Part shown: positions 19,878-30,043 of the stretch, piece after piece
Numbering within the stretch: the first letter of the stretch is position 1
Layout of the letters: each line of letters opens with the position of its first letter
NCBI GenBank assembly: GCA_903632075.3
Contig: CAHIKZ030005495.1
Span: 1,805,001-1,869,000, forward strand
Direction of reading: 5' to 3'
Source of the DNA: Acanthosepion pharaonis
Taxonomy: Eukaryota; Mollusca; Cephalopoda; Sepiida; Sepiidae
Length of the DNA stretch: 64,000 nt
Position numbers and translations under genes: made by a program
The notes under the pieces: generated by a model
What the model saw: the letters and a program-made list of their open reading frames with translations, nothing else
The model's database searches: none
Told to the model about the DNA's origin: nothing

Positions 19878-22539
19878 TCTTACTTATTATAAAACGCAGA
19901 TTGTGTGTGTGTATGTGTCTGTAACGTTTATATGTTGGATCGAATTTCCTACATTTTTTAGCCGATTTCAACAAAACTTCACAGGACTACATAAAATTAC
20001 CTTGTGGTGGTTCTAACGGGGCCGAAAAATTGGAAAAATACAGTTGTTTTTTAATAAAATCAATTTGAAAACACGATAAACACACATCGTGAGAATGAAA
20101 GGGGGATAACTCACCCACGAAAATGTAAACAAAAGAGCATAGCATGATGAAAAAGACGCCGAACTTGACGAAAACAAAATTTTATCGTCTAATGTTCATA
20201 TTATTATTAAAGAGGAAAGATCAAAGTATTTTGGGGGTATTTTTTTACATTTTTTAATCGTTCCTAGCACGTCTGAAATTTTCGTTAAAAATATTGTTTT
20301 TTTTTTGGTAAAAAAAAAAGGACAGATAATCATTTTCAATCATTTTTTTCGATTTGATAAAAAAAGATTAAAATCTTACTTTGATATTCTTTTAAAAATC
20401 AATTATCATTTTTTCAAAACTGATTTTAATAAAAACAGAAATTATACTGTTTATTTAAAATATTTTGAACCAAGCTTAACTTAGCTTCTGCGCAAAAAAA
20501 TGTAATTTGAAAATAAAACAAAGCAGGTCATAACCTTTCGCGTCGCTTGACGATTGACGAAAAGGCACATTCATGACGTTTAGATAACTTACGGGAGGAG
20601 AATTCTTTCTACGGATGGAAGGAAGTGAAATTATTTAAGTGAACAAATTATTTACCATGTTACTTTTAAGGAAAACTTTCAGGGCTCTAATTTTTTATTT
20701 TTTATTTTTTTTTATTTTTTTTTGTACTTAGCTTTCATTTTTACGTTTACGATGCTTTATGGAAAGAAATTAAAAAATAAGACTGTTAATAGTGAGATTA
20801 AATTTCATAAGAAAAAGGTATCTAATTAATTTAGTTACCTTTCTTATGAAATTTTATCAGAAGTGTACATAAAATACTATAATTTTATGTACATTTATTA
20901 CATTTTACTGTGTTATTTGTATTTCCATTCATTTTATTATTAATTTTGATATTTCATTTATGGAAAAATGTCATAACTGAGATTAATATAAAAAAGTTAA
21001 ATTTCATAAGATGATACTGTTACTTGTAGGTACCCTTCTCAGTTGAAATTGAAAACTCAAATTAACTTCTCCATACGTGTTTCGCAAAAGTAAAGGGCTG
21101 AACAGCGGAGAACAATGCTGAACTCAAATAATGCAACTAAATTGTATTTTGGTTGGTCTTCCGTACTTGTTAATTACTGTCCGACTATAAACACAAAAAT
21201 TACATTTCTTAATTACCATGGCTAATCTGATTGGTCCAAATTATACAATTTTCAAAGCGCTAGACAATGACAATCTCACACGGACATTTTGAAAGGTTGA
21301 TGTTGCTTTTAACTAATGTTAAAATATTTTTTTAAATTCAATTTAAACATTTTTAAAAAATCTTTTTAAAATTAAAGAAATAAGAAATAATTGTATTAAA
21401 AATTCAATTTTCATTGAAAAAATTTTTTGCTTTCAGAAAATATTGTCCATATTCATAAAAACAAATTAAAACAAATAAAAGCATTTGAAACTAAATAATA
21501 TATTTGTTTTATTGAGTTTTTGTATGTTACAATTCACAGCTGATTTTCAGGTACGCACACAAAAAAAAAAAAAAAAAAAAAAAAAAAAACATGATTTGCC
21601 TTCTTCAAAGCCTTGTGCTTTTAACTATTGTAATCACTAAAACCGATGGTCTCGAATTTCTAGAGTTTTTCATAAAATTATTTATGGGGGTGTTAATAAA
21701 TATAAAAAAAAATAATTCTGCCACGACTTTAATAAAAAAAAAACATTTATAATAATTTCGATCATCTGTGAAAGTTTCTGAAAGTTTCATTAACATCTGA
21801 CAATTATTTTTACTTTTGCAAGATTTTCCAAATTAATGTGTGTAAATACAAAAAAAACGCGCTAAAAATTATCTATGTTATTTACTACCCCTTGTTGCGA
21901 CAAAGAGAAACAAGGTTTTTTAAATCAAAATTTAGAATATTCTAAAGAGATTGAAAAATTTTAAAAAAATAATTAAAAAAAATTTAGTCTACCCTCTTCA
22001 TAAAAACATAAGCATTTTGACGATAAAATTTTGTTTTCATAAACTTTGGCGTCTTTCTCATCAGACTATGCTCTATGTTTTAGCGATTCTGTGGAGTGAC
22101 TTAGGTTAAAAAAACCCAGGTTGTTTATGTGTGTGTGTGTGTGTGTGTGTTCCTTTATATATGGGATCGGATTTCTTACATTTTTCAGCCGATAAAACAA
22201 ACATCCACTTTTTTTTGGGCAGGTAGTATTTCTTATTGTCTTGCACACTTTTTTCTTTATTTACATTCAGAATGCTTTAAAAATTCCATTTACAAGACAA
22301 TTGTTTATAATAAAATTCTATTCACCAATCGATAGACTCATAACGATTGTAAACAATGTTTTTGTTTGAATTTGGGTTTGACCAATTCGTAAAAAAAAAA
22401 AAAAAATAATTAAGACATGCGTGTCCGTCAACCTTAAACAATAATCTTTGTCAATTTTATTTTTTAGTCTTTGTGATGGTCGATACTTGATCTATCTCTT
22501 ACTGTTACATCTCCGGGCAACGCCGGGCTCTACTGGTAG
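19878..22539 (+). mobile_element. Non-autonomous Helitron, 2.66 kb, with readable empty site
   Basis: The left end is TCTTACTTATTATAAAACGC after an A. The right end is CCGGGCAACGCCGGGCTC (hairpin) followed by TACTGGTAG and a host T. Joining the flanks, GAGCA plus TATCTACTAAAAGC, restores one unit of the surrounding 84-bp array, which proves insertion between A and T without TSD. Inside, GGATCGAATTTCCTAC-type words occur near 19930 and again at 22165, like the short copy at 11171. The interior is AT-rich, holds a ~30-bp A-run (21559-21589) and small inverted repeats (for example around 20770-20860), and has no Rep/helicase ORF. The final CTRR motif is altered (GTAG), so it may be immobile. Confidence 0.88.
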
Positions 22540-22640
22540 TATCTACTAAAAGCAATCATTCCTTGTTTAAAACAGAACGCCCGGACTTCGGAATCCATTT
22601 TGATTATATCTGATAAGAGCGATTTTTTGTGAGGATGTAG
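22540..22640. repeat. ~84-bp tandem repeat, right part
   Basis: Continues the array broken at 19877: TATCTACTAAAAGCAATCAT, GTTTAAAACAGAACGCCCGG and CATTTTGATTATATCTGAT. Confidence 0.8.
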
Positions 22641-23401
22641 GATGTTAGTTTTCTTCAGTGAAATCAAGAACTCCATGTTTGGTTCTTGACTTAAACATCA
22701 ACTGCTTGTAAACTTACACAGATGTTTGCGAGAAAATATACAACGAAATACCGCTCTTTTTAATTTTCGTATTCTTTTCTGCTAGATAAACACGGAGCTG
22801 AAAGGTTTTGTTTTTGGTTTGAGGTAAAGGATTTCAAGCAGAATTTTGACATTCAAATTCATTATTCTGACATCAAAATATTTTCTACTAACAGTATAAC
22901 CCGTCCTCGACTGGGTCTTTCATTACTGGGAATCTTTATCGTTCAATTGGAGCAGTTTAAGTTTAAAGTCAGCCCACCCGAAAATCAATATTAGTCACGA
23001 CATTTGGGTGCAACTGAGGCACATCCCGAAATGGGAGGGATTAACAATTTGAATGAGGGGGTGGCCTTGAAAAGGGAACAGTATAATAAAAAATAATATC
23101 ATTGTAATAATTTAACTATTTATCTTTTATTAAAGTTTTTATGAAAGATATATATCCAAGAACAGATAATAAATATTAAAACGTTGCTGAGGGGTATAAT
23201 GGATAGGAAGCAGTGGAGAGCCATTGTCGCCAACAATTTGGACACAAAACCGGCACTGAAGAATTATCTATCAAACAAACAAAAACAAAATCTCGAAATC
23301 GGATGAAAACTGCGGAAATGCATAAACAACCGATCACACGCACGCACACACACATACATACACACACACACACACATTTTGAGAATTATAGATAGGCATA
23401 G
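22641..23401. other. Unassigned; short (CA)n at 23335-23378
   Basis: No gene recognised. CACGCACGCACACACACAT-type microsatellite near the right end. Confidence 0.5.
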
Positions 23402-23404
23402 CTT

Positions 23405-23462
<58 letters not shown>

Positions 23463-23574
23463 GTAACAAGGGAAAAACAGGAACTCTATATCGACAAGGC
23501 TCAATGTAAAATATAAAACTTTAAAAACAGATCCAAATTAAATCGAGGAAAGCAGTAGCATATAAGTATTGTTT

Positions 23575-23627
<53 letters not shown>
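23402..23627. repeat. Two (AT)n tracts
   Basis: AT runs at 23402-23459 and 23578-23627 around ~118 bp of unassigned sequence. Confidence 0.95.
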
Positions 23628-23628
<1 letters not shown>

Positions 23629-23819
23629 TCTGTTGGAAAAAAAAAAACTCGGATAGTACAACTTGTAATATATATCAAAACACACAAGTTAAACATAAAA
23701 ATAGGACCAAAAGATATTATGGTTTAACTCCCCATATAATTTAACTGTTACAACTAAAATAAGAAAACTATTTTTTTAAATTACTAAAAAAGAATTTCCC
23801 CCAACAGAAATTATGTTAA

Positions 23820-24356
23820 ATTAAGTTATAGTTGTATGCCGAACATTGCTAACTTAATTAATAAATATAACAGGAAAAAAATCATAGACAAATCACAGTC
23901 CAACCCCCAAAATGTAACTGTAGAAATAGGAATGCCTGCCAACTTAATGGCAGAGTCCAACAAGAATGTGTGGTTTACAAGGATGAAATACACAAAAATA
24001 AACCTAATAATAGTAATTATTAAAAATTTAAATTTTACATAGAATCCACCCAAGGTAATTTCAATTTTATTTTACTATAATCATTTAAGTAGCTTTAAGC
24101 ATGAAAATTACAAACACAGCACCAGACTGTTTACATACATATGGAATAATATAACAGGAAGATGGTATTGACCTGATTTTACAATGGGAAATTCGAAAAA
24201 AAATGCCATAAGTATAAAGCAGCGAACAAGTATTGCTTATTGTGTATGGAGGAAAAATTAGCAATAGCCACCTCCGATGAACTTAATGATTTATCAAATC
24301 AAAGATCTGAGATTTTAAATAGGTATAGGCATAGGAAACCCTGGTTGTTGGAATAA
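23820..24356 (+). pseudogene. PLE-like retroelement C-terminus (Cys knuckle, GIY-YIG remnant, KYC-LC tail)
   Basis: Same family as the relic at 12250-13936. In shifting frames it reads MPNIANLINKYNRKKIIDK, then KCNCRNRNACQLNG and ECVVYKDEIH (about 23910-23990), then YIESTQGNFNF where relatives have YIGxTxxxFKxR. Then a 55-codon open stretch (about 24192-24356) contains KCHKYKAANKYCLLCMEEK, LAIATSDELNDLSNQRSEIL and RHRKPWLLE with a stop at 24354-24356. The last part is well kept and the middle carries stops and shifts. The RT domain is absent, so the copy is 5' truncated. About 115 bp after the stop a hammerhead-like tail follows (24470). Confidence 0.85.
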
Positions 24357-24440
24357 AGGCTCTGTGGTTTTTTCCTATCTTCTCCTGTCACGTGGTTTTA
24401 TGCTAATTAGTTGTTAGTGGTTTTATCAATAAAAATTATT
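24345..24440. repeat. Element 3' UTR; inverted partner at 25672-25760
   Basis: GATAAAACCACTAA, AATTAGCATAAA and AGAAGATAGGAAAAAA appear here on the minus strand and at 25672-25760 on the plus strand. So the 3' UTR of this PLE-like element has its antisense copy inside the body of the SINE at 25536-25880. Confidence 0.75.
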
Positions 24441-24469
24441 TCGTGTAATTTCCTCTTTAGCCAGATTAC

Positions 24470-24520
24470 CCTGAAGAACCGTTTAGGTGAAACCTAGGTA
24501 TGTTGTTCCTGGATTTTTTA
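24470..24520 (+). ncRNA. Hammerhead-like motif at a PLE-like 3' end
   Basis: CTGAAGA, stem ACC/GGT around GTTTA, GAAA, then self-complementary ACCTAGGT giving A15.1-U16.1 and a GTA triplet. All core positions fit the CUGANGA/GAAA/NUH rule. Stem I is poor (only outer CCAG/CTGG pairs clearly), so it is probably inactive as it stands. Confidence 0.45.
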
Positions 24521-24538
24521 GGAATTATTTTATTTTAT

Positions 24539-24540
<2 letters not shown>

Positions 24541-24606
<66 letters not shown>
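24541..24606. repeat. (AT)n microsatellite
   Basis: AT run ~20 bp after the hammerhead-like motif. Confidence 0.97.
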
Positions 24607-24611
<5 letters not shown>

Positions 24612-24666
24612 AAAAGTGTGTGTATATAAATATAAATAAATAAATATATATATATAATTATTTATA

Positions 24667-24742
24667 TATTATACGCGCCAAACTTATTAGAAAGCGCCCA
24701 ATATCAGAGATAGAGCTAACATATTTGGTTGGATAGATGTGA
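24667..24742 (+). repeat. Dispersed ~70-bp repeat downstream of (AT)n, copy 2
   Basis: Matches 4655-4730 (CTTATTAGAAAGCGC, TATCAGAGATAGAGCTAACA) and, like it, follows an (AT)n tract on the same strand. Confidence 0.7.
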
Positions 24743-24823
24743 GTTTGTGACCTAGGTTTCACGCTTTAGCGATTGTCTGACGATCGCTAAAGCGTGAAAC
24801 CAGGGTCACTAGCTCACATCTAT
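24733..24823. repeat. Palindrome 1 (hairpin arms ~40 bp)
   Basis: ATAGATGTGAG, GTGACC and GGTTTCACGCTTTAGCGA pair with TCGCTAAAGCGTGAAACC, GGTCAC and CTCACATCTAT around a ~10-bp centre. A few mismatches only. Confidence 0.85.
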
Positions 24824-24827
24824 CAAG

Positions 24828-24828
<1 letters not shown>

Positions 24829-24900
<72 letters not shown>
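24829..24900. repeat. (AT)n then (GT)n microsatellite
   Basis: AT run to about 24864 that switches to GT until 24900, lying exactly between two palindromes. Confidence 0.95.
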
Positions 24901-24902
<2 letters not shown>

Positions 24903-24983
24903 ATGAACCGCAGATCCTTTGTATTTTCTCTGATAACCCCTTCACATTTTCAGAGAAAATACAAAGGATCTGCGGTCCATATA
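24901..24983. repeat. Palindrome 2 (33-bp arms, one mismatch)
   Basis: ATATGAACCGCAGATCCTTT and on to TCTCTGA pairs with TCAGAGAAAATACAAAGG and on to CCATAT around a 16-bp spacer. The right arm is PLE coding sequence (frame SEKIQRICGPY), so the left arm is an inverted duplicate of the relic's own coding start. Confidence 0.85.
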
Positions 24984-25362
24984 ACATCAGGGCAACCTTC
25001 AAATCTTGTCGACACTTCTGCAGATATCTCTCCTGAGTAAGATCCCCCCATAGAGGAGAACATGACTAAAGACTGTGTGTACGCTATCCCGTGCATCTTC
25101 GGAAAGAAATATAAAGGAGAGACAGGCCGCCCCCTTAAGGTAAGGCTTCAAGAACACTAGAAAGCTGTAACACGAGGGGAAGTGGAAAAATCAGGCGTGG
25201 CTGACCCCATATGGAGAGAGAAGGGAAATCACCACTCTCTGTGGGATCAGGTTGAGATCATAGACAAGGAACACCACTAAAAAATTCGTAAACTTAAGGA
25301 ACATATACGAGGCCACAAAAATCTCCTGAGCCGACCAAACATAGAAATGAATACAATATAGG
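24931..25362 (+). pseudogene. Penelope-like element, GIY-YIG endonuclease C-terminus
   Basis: The first frame gives FSEKIQRICGPYNIRATF and CRHFCRYLS, then a stop (25034). After a frameshift near the C-run at 25046 it gives IEENMTKDCVYAIPCIFGKK, YKGETGRPLKVRLQEH, a stop, KAVTRGEVEKSGVADPIWRE, HHSLWDQVEIIDKEHH, a stop, KIRKLKEHIRGH and LLSRPNIEMNTI. This is the C-terminal connector and GIY-YIG domain of canonical EN+ PLE proteins: the VYxIPC and YxGETGRPLxxRLxEH pieces are the family hallmark, with G-E-T and R/H retained. No RT motif upstream; the 5' side ends in microsatellite and palindrome. Three stops and one shift make it clearly dead. It is a different PLE clade from the relics at 12250 and 23820. 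Confidence 0.92.
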
Positions 25363-25535
25363 AATGAGTAATAAGGAGTGCCAGAGAAAGGCGATAATAA
25401 CAACAAAGTTGCAATGTGAGCTCTGGTAAAAACAAAAATGCAATGATAACAGCAAAATTGCAATATGAGCACTGATAAAAATGGTTGCTGAAGACATTAT
25501 GTTTATAATACCCAGAAATTCATACACAGATGAAG

Positions 25536-25880
25536 GACACATGGCACAGTGGATAAAGACGTTGGTTAGATCCAGTGACAGGACCCAAAGAGTGTGAGTT
25601 CAATATCCGGTGGAAAACTTTCAAAAAAATGAAACAGGAGATAACTGATAACTGACATCAATTAAACTGGCTATTAATTGATAAAACCACTAAAAATTAA
25701 TTAGCATAAAGACAGAAGAAGATAGGAAAAAAACCCCAGAGCCAATAACCCCAGTTCGACATTCCAACCACCTGAAGAAGGGCGGAGCGTAGAACGGCCG
25801 AAACGTTGTAATAAATATGGCGACAATGATGAGGACAGTAGTCCGAATAATGTAAATAATGTACATAATACCTCATATAT
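25536..25880 (+). mobile_element. SINE-like composite: tRNA-like head, unique body, PLE-type tail
   Basis: The head is GGCACAGTGGATAAAG (A-box side), GGTTAGATCCA and GAGTTCAATATCCGG (B box). The body at 25672-25760 is the antisense of a PLE-like 3' UTR found at 24345-24440. The tail runs CAGTTCGACATTCC, ACCTGAAGAAGGGCGG, ACGGCCGAAACGTTGTAAT, ATGATGAGGACAGTAGTCCG and AATGTAAATAATG before (AT)n. The same head and tail, in the same order, occur on the minus strand at 37540-37862, so this is a real family. A Pol III head on a PLE-like tail suggests a SINE mobilised by a PLE; that is inference. Confidence 0.72.
25771..25812 (+). ncRNA. Hammerhead-like motif in the composite SINE tail
   Basis: CTGAAGA, a G/C-rich arm ending ACGGCC, GAAAC, loop GTT, GT and A give CUGANGA, GAAA, an AC/GU mini stem III and a GTA triplet. 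Stem II pairing is weak in this copy; the relative at 37880 pairs better (AG-GCCG with CGGCT). Likely a decayed hammerhead. Confidence 0.4.
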
Positions 25881-26030
25881 ATATCTGTCTATATGATGAC
25901 AGATATATATATATATATGTATATATATATTATAACTTTAATGCCGTATCCGAGGGCGTGGTAATAGTAGGAGTTCCCGTGGGTATCTGTATTCATAAGC
26001 AACGCATCCAAGAACAAGTAGGAGTTTTCA
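25881..26030. repeat. (AT)-rich microsatellite then unassigned sequence
   Basis: 25876-25935 is TATA/GATA-rich. The rest shows no match. Confidence 0.6.
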
Positions 26031-26220
26031 TATATTGCATTTGCAAAATGAGAAGCTTGTTATACAATGAAGTGGGTGACAATTTATCTTCCACCCTGCA
26101 ACCCCTTTCCTACAGACGAAAAGTCGCAAGCCTCTCGCTTCTCTATCGCTATTTCCATGGAAAGTGTTCAGAGGATCTAAATTCTAACCTTCACTGTGCA
26201 AGGGTCTCGTACCCACCTAA
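26031..26220 (+). pseudogene. Non-LTR retrotransposon RT C-terminal fragment
   Basis: The open frame reads YNEVGDNLSSTLQPLSYRRK, VASLSLLYRYFHGKCSEDLN, then loses the family. The RRKVASLSLxYRYFHGKCS block is the segment just before the C-terminal tail of Jockey-like LINE proteins. Less than 70 codons remain, flanked by unrelated sequence on both sides. Confidence 0.8.
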
Positions 26221-26291
26221 ACTATGGTATAACCCCCGAATATATGATACAGAGACCTCTACTACATCTCAATTTTCATAAAGGTAGTATT

Positions 26292-27000
26292 CATATAAAA
26301 TACACAATTTTATTGTAACCTAATTATGCACAATGATCAACCATATGCAATGTAAGTGAAAAATTCAACTTGAAAATAAATCCATTGCATCTAAATACAA
26401 ATGTCATAATAGATAATTCCATCTTAAATAAATCCACGATGTTTAATGGATGAAAAATAGTGAATTTTAGTGTTTTTTTGCGGGGGATTGACTTTCAGCA
26501 AAACAAACTCTCGTTGTCAGCGTGAGTCTCGAAGGATATGTAAATTCTAAACAAGATTCCTGTAGCGCTATGCAAATTGGGTTCTATAAAAAGGGTAACT
26601 TGGTTGCAGTCGGTGAATTTGTCTACGAGTTAAGTTTTCTGGAGATCGAGTTCTTGAGGCGTGCGACTGCTGGATCGAATTTTATCCCACACATAAAATC
26701 CTGCTATATATGCATATAAAATACAAATTTTATTGTAACTCAATTATGTATAATAATGGATCAATTCAACTCGAAAAATTGAAAAATAAATACAATATAT
26801 TCAAATACGAATAAGAGAATGTCATCAATTGATCATTCCATCTTAAATAAATCAACAATGTTTTACAGCAATTTCTAACATCAACTTGAGATTTTTCATG
26901 TTAAAAAGTTGAATAATTTTAACATTCAACATTATGCATAAAAAAAATTGTGAATGTTATATGTTTTTTGCAAGACTTAGCATAAGTAAAACAAATTTGG
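26292..27000. repeat. Direct repeat pair, ~220-290 bp each, ~205 bp apart
   Basis: ATAAAATACACAATTTTATTGTAAC, CATCTTAAATAAATC and TTTTTTGC at 26292-26510 recur, diverged, at 26715-27000. The spacer (26511-26714) is less AT-rich. It could be a tandem duplication or relic of two LTR-like ends; no TG...CA ends or TSD were seen. Confidence 0.6.
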
Positions 27001-27223
27001 GCCAAAAAACAGAAAGGCCCCAGAATGACGTTAAAATCCGTGAACATTTTTCACCTTTTAAAAGTCAGTTGTATTCAGTTTAATTTGTAACATATATTCA
27101 GGGCGCGATGGATAAATTGTCGCTTGGATTACGCCAAGATGAAAAATAGCATTTACATCCCATTTTAACAGATATATTTACCAAAAATTGCATAAAAATA
27201 TCTTCCAATACTAAAGAGTCAAT
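27001..27223. other. Unassigned AT-rich DNA beside the mariner relic
   Basis: May include the 3' flank and inverted terminal repeat of the mariner copy, which I could not delimit. Confidence 0.4.
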
Positions 27224-27790
27224 TTATTCAATAAAATCGCCATTGGCTTCAACCACGGCCTCCAGACGACTTCGGAATCTCCTGCAACTCTTCTGGACGG
27301 TCTCCTTGTTTAAGTTGGTGAATGCTGCCATAATCCTTGCCTACAGTTCATCCTTGGTGTTACAAGGAGTTTTGTTGGTCTCTCGCTCAACTGCGCCCCA
27401 CACATAATAATCAAGGGAGTTGCAATCTGGTGGCGGGGGGCAGAGGTGGGGGCAGATGTCAGATGTCATGTGGTTTCAATTTTCCTGCTTGTGTTTTGGA
27501 GGTTCCTATTGCCAGACAAAGGCAACATTACCTCCCCAAAGCACTTGATATAGACCTGGGGGTTGAGTCTGAGGCCCTGTGGGAAAATGAACGGAGGAAT
27601 AACGTTGCTATCATTACTGATCAGTCCAAACACCTTCGTAATCACCATTAGACTCATCCAAATCTTTTCTGGACCCTATGAACTGTCCTCAGATGGACAC
27701 CCAAACATTCTGAACATGCCGTTTCCAAATTTCTGGTGCAGTGAATTGCGTCACGGTGCTCTTTTTCTCACAGCCGGTGCCCAACTGACC
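27224..27790 (-). pseudogene. Tc1/mariner-type transposase, C-terminal two-thirds, broken
   Basis: Minus-strand pieces in two or three frames follow mariner order. First VFGLISNDSNVIPPFIFPQG, LRLNPQVYIKCFGEVMLP and HTSRKIETT. Then PDCNSLDYYVWGAVERETNK, which contains the D of the last catalytic position in the usual NPLDYYVWG context. Then MAAFTNLNKETVQKSCRRFR and SRLEAVVEANGDFIE, with the natural stop at 27224-27226. The middle (about 27400-27500) is replaced by a short low-complexity TCTGCCCC-like stretch, removing the QQDSAPCHT block, and stops interrupt it. The N-terminal helix-turn-helix region is not recognisable. A dead copy, distinct from the mariner relic at 47138. Confidence 0.88.
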
Positions 27791-27880
27791 CTACTATACT
27801 GTTCAGTCGACAAAATAAATTACAAACAACGCGCATGAAAGAAAATAAAAATATAAATAGCGACAATTTAACACTGTAAA

Positions 27881-28581
27881 CGAGGAGGGGTAATCGATAG
27901 CGGCTCGGATTGACGAATCGGAGAGCCGAGTTCGAATCCATTACATTCACTTACGGGCTAATAGCCTTGGGAGAAGGTATGGATCCTCTTCTTCTCTAGT
28001 CCCCCCAGCTATGGGTAAATAGCAGGACAGAACAGGTTCTATAGCCTTGGGTGGCATCTGGTCTACCGCAGAAAGAAATGGCAACCTACTGCAGGAAAAA
28101 AATCTACCCCGTCAGTCATGTATCGAAAGATACATGATCGCCTAAGCGTGTATCACCCATGGCACATAACTGACTGACTGATGTGCTAATACCCTTAGGT
28201 ATGAATCCTCTTCTCCCCCCCAAGCTATGAGTAAATAGAAGGACAGGTTCTATCCTTTGGGTGGCGACTGTTCTACCGCAGAAAGAAATGCAAACTACTG
28301 CAGGAAAAAAATCTGCTTTGTCAATCATGTATCTTTCGATAAGCGTGTATCACACATGGCACATAACTGACTGACTGACGTGCTAATACTCTTGGGAAAG
28401 GTATAAATCCTCTTCTTCTCTACTCCCCAGCTATGGGTAAATAGCCTTGGGTACCAACTGGTCTACCGCAGAAAGAAATGGCAACCTACTGTAGGAAAAA
28501 CAATCTGCCTCGTCAGTCATGTATCGAAAGTTACATGATTGCCTAAGCATGTATTACACATGACACATAACTGACTGACTG
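27881..28581 (+). mobile_element. tRNA-head SINE with three tandem bodies, flanked by a 10-bp TSD
   Basis: ACACTGTAAA stands at 27871-27880 and again at 28582-28591, so the whole 701-bp unit behaves as one insertion. The head is GGTAATCGATAGCGGCTCGG and GAGCCGAGTTCGAATCC (B box). Three copies of the body follow, each running TGCTAATA(C/G)CCTT, CAGCTATGGGTAAATAG, GGTCTACCGCAGAAAGAAAT, ATGTATCGAAAG and CACATAACTGACTGACTG, starting near 27957, 28179 and 28380. The bodies differ by substitutions and short indels, so the triplication is not recent or is a copied multimer. Confidence 0.88.
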
Positions 28582-28619
28582 ACACTGTAAATGTAAGTAG
28601 AAAAAAGCAGTTGATAAGA

Positions 28620-28905
28620 TAACTAAGGACACAAAGCAGCTTCATTGAGAACTCCCCACCGGTCGAGGGATTCGGGAGTATCACGCACCGGCTCTGCTGT
28701 GACCCACCATAAGACGAACATTGTAGCAAAGCATCTTCATTTCCTTTGTATTCCATTGGTGAGATGTAAATTCCCCTCCAGCAGCTTCTTCCCACGAACC
28801 GCTGCTTCGTGGAACCGACTCCCATTAGGATGAATCCTCGATCACTATTTTCTTAACCTGTTCAAATCTAGGGTTAACTGTTATCTTCCCCATATATCTC
28901 CATAA
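28620..28905 (+). pseudogene. RT C-terminal fragment of a second LINE family
   Basis: HHKTNIVAKHLHFLCIPLVR, SSSFFPRTAASWNRLP and, in the next frame, DHYFLNLFKSRVNCYL match the FxPRTxxLWNxLP ... YDLNLFKSRVNRYL end of LINE ORFs. One frameshift near 28828. A still more decayed copy of the same ending is at 42190-42300. Confidence 0.75.
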
Positions 28906-29477
28906 AGCGTACCTATTACTCTATAGCCTTGGCAATTGAGCTTTGTACAGTACGAATCCGATTTAAATAAAAATAAGCCAACTATCTTTGCTTAGAAAAA
29001 GATATTTCCGTTTCAATGAATCATTTAAAGAAACCAGTGCCTAATTAAAATAGGTGGCGATAGTTTTGTTCATCCTGTAGCAATTTTTAATAAATGTTAG
29101 AAGTTTTAACATGGAGCAATGGTTGTCAAGACTAGAAAGATTAATCGCTACTGCTGAATAGCGAGTTCAATCCTTGATGGTTGCCCCAAACCAAATTCGA
29201 CATTAAATAGATGTCGTTTATTTAGTAGATAAAGATTTCTATTTGAATTACACAAACACATACAATAACGTATTCATTTCGGAATATCTTCTGAATTTGA
29301 GATATCGAAGAGTGTCCTGAATCAAGTTATTTTAGCGGGTGGGTGAGGATTCTTGTAATACATCCTTTTTTGTCTTTTCATTGGCAATCACTAATACTTT
29401 TTTCTTTGTTGATCAAAACTTGACAATTGCCAACGAATGATTGTTTCCTCTACCATATTTGAAACCATTTTATTTAG
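28906..29477. other. Unassigned; weak tRNA-like head near 29105-29190
   Basis: GAGCAATGGTTGTCAAGAC and GCGAGTTCAATCCTTG could be the A and B boxes of another decayed SINE. Nothing else was recognised. Confidence 0.35.
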
Positions 29478-29916
29478 CACCAGTATGGATGTGAAACGTG
29501 GACACTGTTGGCAGAAACAGAGAGAAGGATCCAAGCGTTTGAGAACAAATGCATGAGAAAACTCCTTGGTGTCTTCCATTGGAAACATAAAAGCCAGAGA
29601 TTTGGTGCGGAAAAGGGTTGAAAGTTTTGTGGATCACCAGAAACCTCTTCTCGCCACTGTCAAACGGAGACAAATGGCGTGGTTTGAACACATTACAAGA
29701 CACGACAGTCTGTGCAAGACCATCATGCAAAGCACCGTTGATGGTGGACGTAGGAGAGGACGCCAACGTAAACACTGGTTGGACAATGTCAAACAATGGA
29801 CAGGTATGACTATACTAGAATATCTGATGTTTGCTCTTGATAGACCTTTGTGGAGGAGATTTAGTGTGGCTTCTGCATTCGGATCCGACCTACGATTACA
29901 AAAGTCAAGGGGATGA
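29478..29916 (+). pseudogene. Endonuclease-reverse transcriptase LINE (RTE/Jockey-like), C-terminus
   Basis: QYGCETWTLLAETERRIQ and FENKCMRKLLG open the fragment. After a shift near 29575 comes LVRKRVESFVDHQKPLLATV, KRRQMAWFEHITRHDSLCKT, GGRRRGRQRKHWLDNVKQW and DRPLWRRFSVASAF. These are the classic YGCETW, RRxxWFGHxxRxD and GxRxRGRQRxxWxDNxxxW blocks after the RT domain. The ORF runs straight into a (GAT)n tail, so the 3' end of the element is present and the 5' end is truncated. Confidence 0.9.
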
Positions 29917-30043
29917 TGATGATGATGATGACGATGATGATGATGATGACGATGATGATGATGACGATGATGAAGATGACGATGACGATGATGATGATGA
30001 CGATGACGATGATGATGATGACGATGATGATGATGATGATGAT
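29911..30043 (+). repeat. (GAT)n/(GAC) tail of the LINE
   Basis: GATGATGATGAC-type trinucleotide run forming the 3' tail of the LINE copy. It also creates spurious poly-Asp and poly-His frames. Confidence 0.95.

Noticed and set aside
22055..22085. CTGATGAGAAAGACGCC on the minus strand as a hammerhead
   Set aside because: No GAAA strand or stem II; it is part of the Helitron interior and recurs, changed, near 20140.
26292..27000. LTR retrotransposon with two LTRs
   Set aside because: The direct repeats lack TG...CA ends, TSD, primer-binding site or coding interior.
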